Below are positions 1 through 6,848 of a DNA stretch of 22,476 nt, piece after piece. How positions within the stretch are numbered: position 1 is the stretch's first letter; every line of letters begins with the position of its first letter. Source of the DNA: JAEYFP01 sp964566545 (lineage in GTDB: Bacteria > Bacillota > Clostridia > Lachnospirales > Lachnospiraceae). The position numbers were made by a program, and so were the translations under genes. The notes under the pieces were generated by a model that saw nothing but the letters and a program-made list of their open reading frames with translations, did no database searches and had not been told where the DNA came from. The stretch is from the NCBI GenBank assembly GCA_964566545.1, contig CAZMIX010000039.1, positions 1-22,476 of the forward strand, read 5' to 3'.

Positions 1-53
1 GTTTGATGTATTAGTAGGAGCAGCATGTGGAGGCGCATTTCGATTAGCGGTGT

Positions 54-1673
54 ATGGAGTGGGGAGCGGTCATCACAGCTATGGGCAGCAACAAGGCTGA
101 TATGACTTTGGGTATGTACAATACCCCTGAGCGAGCAGATAAGCTGCTGTTTACCAGACCTTATTTTTCCAATCCACAGGTGCTGATAAGTCGGGAAGAA
201 ACCGTGGCGGACACAGGAGTGCCACAGTATACCGCCCTTAGTCAGCTTTCCGGCAAGGTGGTTTCCTGCCAGACAGGCTCCATTTCAGATATTTTGGTTA
301 ACAGTGTAGTTTCTAATGTGACCTACAGCTATTTTAACAATCGTGCTGACATGCTCACTGCACTCCAAAACGGCAAAGTAGAAGCGGTGCCGTTTGATGA
401 GCCGGTGGCAAGTTTGGCCGTGGCTCAAAACCCGGCTTTCACTATCTTGCCTGAACGAATCGTGGAGGATCACTATGGTATTGCTCTGAAAAAGGACAGT
501 GAGCTGACTGCTCAGGTAAACGATGCTATCGTTCAGTTAAAGGCCGACGGCATACTGGAGGAAATGAAGAAAAAGTGGACCGGTTCTGATGAGAGTGTAA
601 AAGTTCTGCCGCAGCTTGACTATCCTGGTACGAATGGGACTCTGCGGGTAGCACACGACATCGCTGCGGAACCGATGGAGTATGTGGGCGCAGATGGTAT
701 AGCCGCAGGCTACGATTTAGAGCTGATGCTGCGTATCGGCGAGATATTGGATCGCAAGGTGGAGTTTACCGGAGTGGATTTTTCTGCACTTATCCCCATG
801 CTGCAGAGCAAAAAGGCGGATGCTGCTGTAGGCTGTATGTCTATTACGGACGAACGCAAAAAGATGGTGGACATGAGCGATTCCTATTACGACGGCGGGC
901 TGTATTTTGTGGTGCGCAAGGTCGTTGAATCTCAGACAGCCACGGCTGCTAAACAGGATATGAACTTCGGGGAAGGTCTGAAAGCCAGCTTCACCCGTAC
1001 TTTTCTCACAGAAAACCGCTGGAAGCTGGTGCTGGACGGTCTGGAGGTAACGGTACTAATCTCCATCTGTTCGGGTCTGCTTGGTTCGTTAATGGGCTTC
1101 GGAATCTGTATGCTCCGCCGCAGCAAAAAGCGCTTGGAATCCCTCCTTGCAGCCGGCTTTATCCGGCTTATTCAAGGTACGCCCATCGTGGTACTGCTGA
1201 TGATCCTTTACTACATCATCTTTGGTAAGATGGACATCTCCGCTATTCTGGTAGCGATTTTTGGCTTTGCGGTCAACTTCGGCGTCTATGTGTCCGAAAT
1301 GATGCGCACCGGCATCGATGCGGTGGATAAAGGGCAGATTGAGGCGGCTCATGCCATAGGCTTCTCAAAAGCCAAAACCTTTTGGAAGATTACCTTTCCC
1401 CAGGCGGCGAGACATTTCCTGCCCGTATTTAAGGGGGAGTTTATCTCCATGGTTAAGATGACCTCAGTGGTAGGCTATATTGCCATTCAGGATCTCACCA
1501 AGGTATCCGACATTATCCGCAGCCGTACTTTGGAGGCTTTCTTCCCTTTGATTGCTACGGCGGTCATATATTTCCTGGTTGCAAATGTCCTGACTATGCT
1601 GCTGACGCGTCTGGAAATTAAGCTGGACCCTAAACGCCGTAAACGTACCGTGAAAGGAGTAGTGATGAAATGA
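54..1673 (+). CDS. Polar amino-acid ABC transporter, fused substrate-binding and permease protein (5' partial)
   Basis: Imports a small polar solute, probably an amino acid. Residues 1-185 are the end of lobe 1 and all of lobe 2 of a SBP_bac_3 domain (KADMTLGM, TPERADKLLFTRPYF). Residues about 195-305 form a second domain that starts like another SBP (GTLRVAHDIAAEPMEYVG) but seems to hold only lobe 1. From about 310 to the end is a HisM/GlnP-type permease with several membrane helices and an EAA loop (EAAHAIGFSKAKTFWKITFP). The family normally has a signal peptide and the rest of lobe 1 before the first visible residue, so the ATG at 54 is probably internal. The 53 bases upstream have in-frame stops (12-17 and 45-47), so the gene is cut by the contig edge, a rearrangement or an error. 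The stop overlaps the ATPase start by 4 bases, indicating translational coupling. The exact substrate cannot be read from sequence. Confidence 0.88.
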   Translation: MEWGAVITAMGSNKADMTLGMYNTPERADKLLFTRPYFSNPQVLISREETVADTGVPQYTALSQLSGKVVSCQTGSISDILVNSVVSNVTYSYFNNRADMLTALQNGKVEAVPFDEPVASLAVAQNPAFTILPERIVEDHYGIALKKDSELTAQVNDAIVQLKADGILEEMKKKWTGSDESVKVLPQLDYPGTNGTLRVAHDIAAEPMEYVGADGIAAGYDLELMLRIGEILDRKVEFTGVDFSALIPMLQSKKADAAVGCMSITDERKKMVDMSDSYYDGGLYFVVRKVVESQTATAAKQDMNFGEGLKASFTRTFLTENRWKLVLDGLEVTVLISICSGLLGSLMGFGICMLRRSKKRLESLLAAGFIRLIQGTPIVVLLMILYYIIFGKMDISAILVAIFGFAVNFGVYVSEMMRTGIDAVDKGQIEAAHAIGFSKAKTFWKITFPQAARHFLPVFKGEFISMVKMTSVVGYIAIQDLTKVSDIIRSRTLEAFFPLIATAVIYFLVANVLTMLLTRLEIKLDPKRRKRTVKGVVMK

Positions 1674-2749
1674 TTTCTATCCAACATTTGAAAAAAGTAT
1701 ATCCAAACGTGACGCCTTTCTCGGATGTCAACGTGAAAATCGAAAAAGGCGAGGTGATTTCTATCATTGGTCCTTCCGGCACAGGCAAGTCTACGCTGTT
1801 ACGGTGCCTCAATCTGCTGGAGACACCTACTTCTGGCGAGATTATCGTGGATGGGGAAGCTATTACGGCGAAAGGCGCGGATATTTCTGCAGTTCGGCGC
1901 AAGATGGGCATGGTGTTCCAGGCTTTTAATCTATTTTCTCATCTGACCGTGATCGAGAACATTATGCTGGGTCCTGTAGATTTGTTAAAGTTGTCAAGGC
2001 AGGAGGCATATGATGAGGGAATGCATCTGCTGAACACCGTGGGTCTTGCCGAAAAGGCACTGAGCTATCCGGACGAACTGTCAGGCGGTCAGAAGCAGCG
2101 GGTTGCCATTGCCCGGGCGTTAGCCATGAAGCCAGAGATCATTCTTTTCGACGAGCCCACTTCGGCACTGGACCCAACCATGGTGAGCGAGGTACTGTCC
2201 GTTATTCGGTCTTTGGCCAGGGAGGGGCTGACTATGATGATAGTAACCCACGAAATGAAATTCGCTAGGGATGTGTCCACCCGCATTTTTTACATGGATG
2301 AAGGCGGCATCTACGAGGATGGGCCACCGGAACAGATTTTTGACAATCCCCGGAGAGAGCGTACCCTGAGCTTTGTTAAACGGCTTAAAACCTTTGAACG
2401 AGAGATAAGTTCATCTACCTTCGACTTCATTGAGGTTAGCACTGGAATTGAGGAATTTGGCCGCAGGCAGCTCCTGTCGCAGCGACAGATTAACAATCTT
2501 GTACTGGTGTTTGAAGAGTTGTGTGTCCAGACCCTCTTAGGTCAAGGAGGAGAGGTACTTCCCTTGCGATTTTCGGCCTCAGTCTCAGAACTGGACGGCT
2601 CCTGCGAGGCAGCAATATTCTATAGCGGACCCGCTATAGATCTGTTTACAGAGCATGCTAATGAGTTATCGATCAGGATGGTACTGGGATTAACCAAAGA
2701 ACACGCATGGAGTGGGGAGAACGGGAATCATATTACCCTCGTTTTGTAA
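1670..2749 (+). CDS. Polar amino-acid ABC transporter ATPase with extra C-terminal HATPase-like domain
   Basis: ATPase of the transporter above, GlnQ/HisP type. Visible motifs are Walker A GPSGTGKST (34-42), Q-loop Q84, signature LSGGQKQR (137-144), Walker B ILFDEP (158-163), D-loop SALD (165-168) and H-loop H194. GlnQ-type proteins usually stop near residue 240-250, after a segment like the FDNPRRERTLSFVKRL seen here. This protein has about 110 more residues. That tail has the layout of a degenerate RsbW-type histidine-kinase-like ATPase fold: NNLVLVFEELCV resembles the N-box helix, FYSGPAIDLF resembles the DNGPPFDP turn, and GNHITLVL resembles the final strand. The N-box asparagine itself seems lost, so it is probably a binding rather than a catalytic module. 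The domain reading is inference; the ABC part is certain. Start ATG lies inside the previous stop (ATGA) with GGAG upstream. Confidence 0.92.
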   Translation: MISIQHLKKVYPNVTPFSDVNVKIEKGEVISIIGPSGTGKSTLLRCLNLLETPTSGEIIVDGEAITAKGADISAVRRKMGMVFQAFNLFSHLTVIENIMLGPVDLLKLSRQEAYDEGMHLLNTVGLAEKALSYPDELSGGQKQRVAIARALAMKPEIILFDEPTSALDPTMVSEVLSVIRSLAREGLTMMIVTHEMKFARDVSTRIFYMDEGGIYEDGPPEQIFDNPRRERTLSFVKRLKTFEREISSSTFDFIEVSTGIEEFGRRQLLSQRQINNLVLVFEELCVQTLLGQGGEVLPLRFSASVSELDGSCEAAIFYSGPAIDLFTEHANELSIRMVLGLTKEHAWSGENGNHITLVL

Positions 2750-2843
2750 GAGATATGAATATAAAAAACTCATTTTCAGACCAACAATGGGTAAGCGATG
2801 AATAACTGACCGTTGAACCATTTTACTTAAACAGACAAAATAA

Positions 2844-2872
2844 TTGTGATTCATACGCTCTTTTGCTATAAT
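2844..2872 (+). promoter_or_regulatory. Predicted sigma-A promoter for the HTH/two-component operon
   Basis: TTGTGA (2844-2849), 17-base spacer, perfect TATAAT (2867-2872), about 35 bases before the ATG at 2907. It lies in the gap after the transporter, so the HTH-LytTR-kinase operon need not depend on transporter transcription. Confidence 0.6.
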
Positions 2873-2906
2873 AAATATCGTATATTGTCGCAAAGGAGAA
2901 CTTCCC

Positions 2907-3104
2907 ATGCAAAATGAGGATAGGTGGTTAACCACAAAAGAGGTATGTGCTTATTTAAGTATCAGCCGTCAGACATTGATGCTTTGGATAGAAACAAGAA
3001 ACTTTCCCGCCGTTAAGGTGGGGAAATTTTGGCGATACAGACAGGATGAGATTGACCGATGGATGCGCAGCAGTGACGAACATCGGTCCGACAAAGAGGT
3101 GTAG
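2907..3104 (+). CDS. Excisionase-family helix-turn-helix protein (HTH_17 type)
   Basis: A 65-residue DNA-binding protein made almost entirely of one MerR/excisionase-like winged helix. LTTKEVCAYLSISRQTLMLW is the helix-turn-helix, and FPAVKVGKFWRYRQDEIDRWM is the wing plus final helix, ending in a short charged tail. Such proteins bind DNA as small architectural or regulatory factors, either excisionases in mobile elements or stand-alone regulators. Start ATG has AAAGGAGA 8 bases upstream and a well-formed promoter. Only 3 bases separate it from the response regulator, so the two are almost certainly co-transcribed. No integrase is seen nearby, so an excisionase role cannot be claimed. It may instead be an extra DNA-binding partner of the two-component system. 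Confidence 0.85.
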   Translation: MQNEDRWLTTKEVCAYLSISRQTLMLWIETRNFPAVKVGKFWRYRQDEIDRWMRSSDEHRSDKEV

Positions 3105-3107
3105 CGT

Positions 3108-3842
3108 ATGTTGAAGATCGCAATTTGCGACGACCAGCCGAGAGAACTGGAAATCGTCAGCAAGTATGTAACAGAATACCTTGATACGCACACCTTGGAT
3201 GCAGAGATGAAAAAATTTGCTCACCCTGATACGCTTTTGACCGCCATCGAAACCGAGAGCTTTCATATCTACCTACTGGATATTGTTATGCCTATGGTCA
3301 GCGGGCTGGAGCTGGGGCAAAGCATCCGCCGTATCAGCCAGGAGGCACAGATCGTCTACATCACCACCGAGCCTGGCTATGCGCTGGACGCCTATGCGGT
3401 CAATCCATTGCATTACCTGATCAAGCCTGTACAAAAGCAGGCTCTGTTTTCCGCACTGGAGTTGGCCCTTTCCAAGGTGGATTTCGGCAAGGAAATTACC
3501 GTTACCATGAAAACCAAGGAGGGCCTACGCACCCTGTCCGCAGGCCAAATTGCCTGCTGCGAGTATAAAAACCACGCGGTGCGCTATACGCTGATTGGCG
3601 GCGAACAGGTGGAAACGACCACTCTTGCTTGCGGCTTTGCCGAGCATATCGCGCCGCTTTTGCGCGATATGCGCTTTCTTTCGCCCCATGTTTCCTTTGC
3701 GCTCAATATGAGCCGTGTGGAAAAGCTGGCACGGGAGGGCTTTTATTTGCGCGAGGGAGGCTTTGTGCCTGTTTCTGCCAGACATTACGTTGCTGTGCGC
3801 AATGCTTATTTGAACTATCGTTTGAGCAGGGAGGAGAACTAA
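3108..3842 (+). CDS. LytTR-family response regulator
   Basis: 244-residue two-component response regulator. Residues 1-120 form the receiver domain: acidic pair D8-D9, phospho-acceptor D58 in LLDIVMP, switch threonines near YITTEPGYALDAY and the conserved lysine in YLIKPV. Residues about 135-240 form a LytTR DNA-binding domain (ITVTMKTKEG ... IACCEYKNHAVRYTL ... FLSPHVSFALNMSRVEKL ... VPVSARHYVAVRNAY). LytTR regulators of this AgrA/VirR type bind direct repeats and often control surface, peptide or virulence genes. The stop codon overlaps the kinase start by one base (TAATG), so the pair is coupled. The regulated genes are not evident here. Confidence 0.93.
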   Translation: MLKIAICDDQPRELEIVSKYVTEYLDTHTLDAEMKKFAHPDTLLTAIETESFHIYLLDIVMPMVSGLELGQSIRRISQEAQIVYITTEPGYALDAYAVNPLHYLIKPVQKQALFSALELALSKVDFGKEITVTMKTKEGLRTLSAGQIACCEYKNHAVRYTLIGGEQVETTTLACGFAEHIAPLLRDMRFLSPHVSFALNMSRVEKLAREGFYLREGGFVPVSARHYVAVRNAYLNYRLSREEN

Positions 3843-5107
3843 TGGAATTGTTTTTTGCGCACTTCCTGCGCGGCGCCGTATCTGCCATCGCCAATGTGGT
3901 GCTTTTCATCTCGCTTTTGCAGCCGAAATACAGCCGAAAGGTTACAAACCTCGTCATGCTCGCCATCCTGACGCTGAATCTGTCAACAGCGGTTTATTGC
4001 TATAGCACCGGCAACCTCACCCTGCTTGCAAAGATCGATGTGGTATTGTTCGTGCTGCTGTGTTTTGCGGCGCGGCCTTTTTTTCGTGACAGCTTCATGC
4101 AGTGGTTGTTTTCTTACATCACGGTGATGAACGTAAGCTTTATCGTGCTGGTGCTCAGCTTTGTTTTTTCAAGGTCTCTGCCCCACCCCGCATATGCGAA
4201 CAGCCTATGGCGGCTGATTCTTTTTACGGCGGCTATTCTGCTGTTCCGCAAGGTGCTGCGGCCCCTCTACCGTCAGGCGGCGGAGCACTGGGCGGTGTTT
4301 TTCTATGTGGCGGGCAGCGCTTTTTTGGCCTTTTCGTGGTTCATGCTCAGTGGCGATGATATTGTAGAAACCCTTACGGTACAAGCCGTGCCGCTGCTTT
4401 GGCTCGTCCTTGTGACACTGGCGGCGTATGGCTCGGTATTTCTTGCCCTCAAAAGCGTGGGCGCACAATACCGCCTAAAGCAGGATAAGGCCTTGTTGGA
4501 GCTGTCCGGCGAGACAATGAAGCAGCGCCTTTCCCTGATGGATGAGGCGGTAGGGCAAATGCGCGTTGTGCAGCACGATCAGCGTCACCTTAACGCCACC
4601 CTTTTGGAACTGATACAAAATGGTGATGTGGAACATGCCGCCGCGCTGCTTCACCGGCAGATTGCCTCTTTACCGCAAAAGCCGGTGCGCTATTGTGAGA
4701 ATGTTGCCGTAAATGCCGCCGTAAGCTACTACGCCGCCTTGGCCGAGGGGCGGAGAACCCGTTGTGATATCAGGCTGGATATTCCCGAAAAGCTTCCTTT
4801 TTCTGATTTGTCTCTATCGATGGCGCTTTCCAACCTGATGGAAAATGCCATACACGCCTGTGAAAAACTTGGTTCTCAAGCGGAGTGCTGTCTCCGTGTC
4901 CGCGCCATCTACACCGGTCAGTTTATTTTGGAAGTGGAGAATCCTTATTCCGGCGAGATACCGCTGGATGAAAACGGCTATCCCACCGCCCGGGAGGAAG
5001 GACATGGCTGGGGCAGTGAAAGCGTCCGAGCCTTTGTGCGGGAAAACGGCGGTGAGCTTCTCTATCAGGTGGAGAACGGCGTTTTTAATGTACGGTTGCT
5101 GATCTAA
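3842..5107 (+). CDS. GHKL-family sensor histidine kinase (AgrC-like layout)
   Basis: 421-residue membrane sensor kinase and cognate partner of the LytTR regulator. The first ~205 residues contain about six hydrophobic segments. A dimerisation/phosphotransfer helix follows, with the H-box at VQHDQRHLNATL (H245). A GHKL ATPase domain ends the protein, with the N-box at LSNLMENAIHACEK (N335) and a G-box at EGHGWGSESVRAF. The reading frame extends upstream to 3629, but that part is inside the regulator gene in another frame. The real start is the ATG at 3842, which overlaps the regulator stop by one base and has AGGGAGGAG just upstream. The ligand is unknown; no AgrD/AgrB pair lies beside it in this window. 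Confidence 0.92.
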   Translation: MELFFAHFLRGAVSAIANVVLFISLLQPKYSRKVTNLVMLAILTLNLSTAVYCYSTGNLTLLAKIDVVLFVLLCFAARPFFRDSFMQWLFSYITVMNVSFIVLVLSFVFSRSLPHPAYANSLWRLILFTAAILLFRKVLRPLYRQAAEHWAVFFYVAGSAFLAFSWFMLSGDDIVETLTVQAVPLLWLVLVTLAAYGSVFLALKSVGAQYRLKQDKALLELSGETMKQRLSLMDEAVGQMRVVQHDQRHLNATLLELIQNGDVEHAAALLHRQIASLPQKPVRYCENVAVNAAVSYYAALAEGRRTRCDIRLDIPEKLPFSDLSLSMALSNLMENAIHACEKLGSQAECCLRVRAIYTGQFILEVENPYSGEIPLDENGYPTAREEGHGWGSESVRAFVRENGGELLYQVENGVFNVRLLI

Positions 5108-5118
5108 CCACAGACGGC

Positions 5119-5136
5119 TTCCTCTGTCAAGAGGAA
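5119..5136 (+). terminator. Weak hairpin after the kinase gene
   Basis: TTCCTCT and AGAGGAA form a perfect 7-bp stem around a GTCA loop, 12 bases after the kinase stop. There is no proper T tract after it, so this is at most a weak terminator or an mRNA 3' end stabiliser. Confidence 0.3.
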
Positions 5137-5166
5137 ATTTGGGAGTTGTCCTTGAACAATAAGTAG

Positions 5167-6370
5167 AAAAATGAGTCTTCCGGATTTTCCCAAAATTACG
5201 TAGGAGGCATTGCGGGACTGGTTAAAGGTACAATATCTAAATGCTACGTTACGGGCAGTATTAATGCGAATTATACTACCGCAGGCAGCATTACCGAAAC
5301 CTATAATGTTAAAGACCTTGCAGCGCTGAATATTAGTGTAAGTGGTTCAGAAGACATAGGGCGTGTGGCAGGATATATTTCTCAAGGAAATGTTCAGGGT
5401 GAAGTTGCCTTTGAAGGTATGTTGATAACTCCACAGGGCAGCAGTAGAAGAGATGGAGCCTCAATAGGCACATTAGCTATCCAAGCTGATAATTACTTCA
5501 GTACTTTATTTTCAAATGATTCTTCATGGGTTTTTGAGACCAAAAAGCTACCTGTCCTCAAAAATGTGGGTGGGGAACAGAGCAGCACGCTTCCTGCGCA
5601 TTTGCTTAGCTTAGCGCCATCAGCGCCGCAAAACCTTAAAACAACTGTGGGCAATCAGGAAATTACATTACAATGGACGATTCCTACTAGCAATGCCGAT
5701 GGAATCACTGGATATGAAGTTTCCAACGACAACGGCGGTTCCTGGATAAGTGCCGGGGGTGTTTGTATCTGCTGGAAACGATACTAGCTATACCTTTACA
5801 GAAAAGGACCCCAATTTCCATGTGATTAGCTGGGGTCAACAGCAAGCGTTTCAGGGGTCTTTGATATAGTTGCCGTTTCCACAAAACCTCAAAGTTTTAC
5901 CGCTACACCGGATGAGAATGGAAATGTTCTCCTGAACTGGATGGCACCTTCGGATATGGGGGGAGCAAGTGTTACAGGGTATCGGGTGTCAAAAGACGGT
6001 GGTAGCAGTTGGACTACAGTAAGCAACGGACTCATCCACATCTTTAGCGACCTTGCAAACGGAACTTCATACGATTTTGCGGTGCAGGCGTACAATAGCA
6101 AGGGCTGGAGCAACTCAGCTACAAAAACGGCAACGGCCGTCCGAACTGTTAAATTTACGGATTCTAATACCAGCTTGATTGTCGTGAGAAAATCCAACGA
6201 AGCATGTACCTTCACCGCCAGCGGTTCCGGAGCGATTACTTATAGCTTAGAGGGAACCATTCCGGCAGGCGTGGCTATAAATGTTGCTACAGGGGAGCTG
6301 ACCATTGATGGCAGCATTGCACCTGCCGGTACTTACTCCTTATATTATGGTATCCTTGAGAAAGGAACTT
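5167..6370 (+). pseudogene. Remnant of a large secreted surface protein (GLUG motif, fibronectin III and Ig-like repeats)
   Basis: Reading open from 5167 (stop at 5164-5166), the first piece begins inside a repeat: GFSQNYVGGIAGLVKG then ISKCYVTGSI, matching the GLUG motif. A fibronectin type III domain starts at APSAPQNLKTTVGNQEITLQW. The frame breaks at GGGGG (5755-5759): a second frame gives FVSAGNDTSYTFTEKD. It breaks back at GGGG (5832-5835), where the first frame resumes with STASVSGVFDIVAVSTKP and a second fibronectin domain (SFTATPDENGNVLLNWMAPS). A He_PIG-like Ig module follows (SLEGTIPAGVAINVATGELT). Homology fades near 6370 and the frame ends at 6475-6477. There is no start, signal peptide, LPXTG or S-layer anchor, so both ends are missing. 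Such proteins are normally exported adhesins or wall proteins. The two breaks compensate, so they may be sequencing errors, but the missing ends make this a fragment anyway. Confidence 0.75.
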
Positions 6371-6614
6371 ATAGTAATAATCGACGCACCGCTCAGAATT
6401 GGATATTAATTTTCATTATGCTAATAAAAAGGCAGCCGACCATTGAACGAATCTCTCCTTTGCTAATACTCTGCTAATTGGAGTAGCTGAGATTAGATGA
6501 TATTACATGGAAAAGATAACACTTGATGGACAACTGCCCTTAAAAAATCACGAACTTAATGGAATTAATGGACAACAGAGAACTAGCTGGACTCTAAAAA
6601 ATGAGTTGCCTAAA
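6371..6614. other. Non-coding junction sequence
   Basis: Between the surface-protein remnant and the tRNA fragment I see no supported gene. A 54-codon open frame from ATG 6507 runs through the tRNA 3' half and into the terminator stem, so it is not believed. The stretch reads as scrambled junction DNA. Confidence 0.5.
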
Positions 6615-6656
6615 CTCCTAAGCGAGGGGTCGGACGTTCAAATCGTCTCGGGAACG
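6615..6656 (+). pseudogene. 3' half of a tRNA-Arg(CCU) gene, probable attachment-site scar
   Basis: CTCCTAA (6615-6621) is a canonical anticodon loop with CCU. Next come GCGAG as the 3' strand of the anticodon stem, variable loop GGGTC (6627-6631), T stem GGACG and CGTCT around T loop TTCAAAT (6632-6648), then the acceptor 3' strand CGGGAAC plus discriminator G (6649-6656). The matching 5' half (acceptor GTTCCCG, D arm) is absent upstream. TTGC at 6606-6609 could pair with the stem, but only with a 5-base insertion in the loop. A 3' half that keeps the terminator is the usual product of tRNA-targeted integration. Confidence 0.62.
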
Positions 6657-6662
6657 CTGAGG

Positions 6663-6700
6663 AAGTATTGAAGACACTGGATTTTTCAATACTTTTTTTT
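6663..6700 (+). terminator. Rho-independent terminator of the tRNA-Arg locus
   Basis: AAGTATTGAA (6663-6672) pairs perfectly with TTCAATACTT (6685-6694), with a 12-base loop and an uninterrupted T run to 6700. It starts 7 bases after the tRNA 3' end, which supports that tRNA reading. Confidence 0.9.
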
Positions 6701-6760
6701 ATTGTTAAAAATATAATGATATGAAAATATCGGATTTCCATTTTACTCCTTATAGTTTCC

Positions 6761-6802
6761 TGTAGCTTTTTGTAGATTTTTGTAGATTATTCATGATAGA
6801 AT
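6761..6802 (+). promoter_or_regulatory. Promoter region of the exopolysaccharide operon with three 10-bp direct repeats
   Basis: TGTAGCTTTT, TGTAGATTTT and TGTAGATTAT lie head to tail at 6761-6790, exactly one per 10 bases. A -10-like TAGAAT follows at 6797-6802, about 47 bases before the first start codon. No good -35 is visible at the right distance; the repeats occupy its place. That pattern suggests an activator-dependent promoter, with a DNA-binding protein contacting the same helix face three times. The activator is unknown. Confidence 0.5.
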
Positions 6803-6848
6803 GAATACATAACTATTTGACCGGACGGAATCTTGAAGGAGAGACGTG

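Noticed and set aside
3629..3841. 71-residue N-terminal extension of the sensor kinase frame
   Set aside because: It lies inside the response-regulator gene in another frame, is Cys-rich nonsense, and the ATG at 3842 has a ribosome site and the coupled TAATG overlap.
6600..6660. Complete tRNA gene
   Set aside because: The 5' acceptor strand and D arm cannot be found upstream, so only the 3' half is real.
6507..6671. 54-codon ORF starting at ATG 6507
   Set aside because: It runs through the tRNA 3' half and into the terminator stem and shows no ribosome site or family resemblance.
6701..6848. Cyclic-di-GMP riboswitch ahead of the polysaccharide operon
   Set aside because: I looked for GEMM-type conserved cores in the leader and found none; the leader after the -10 is also too short.
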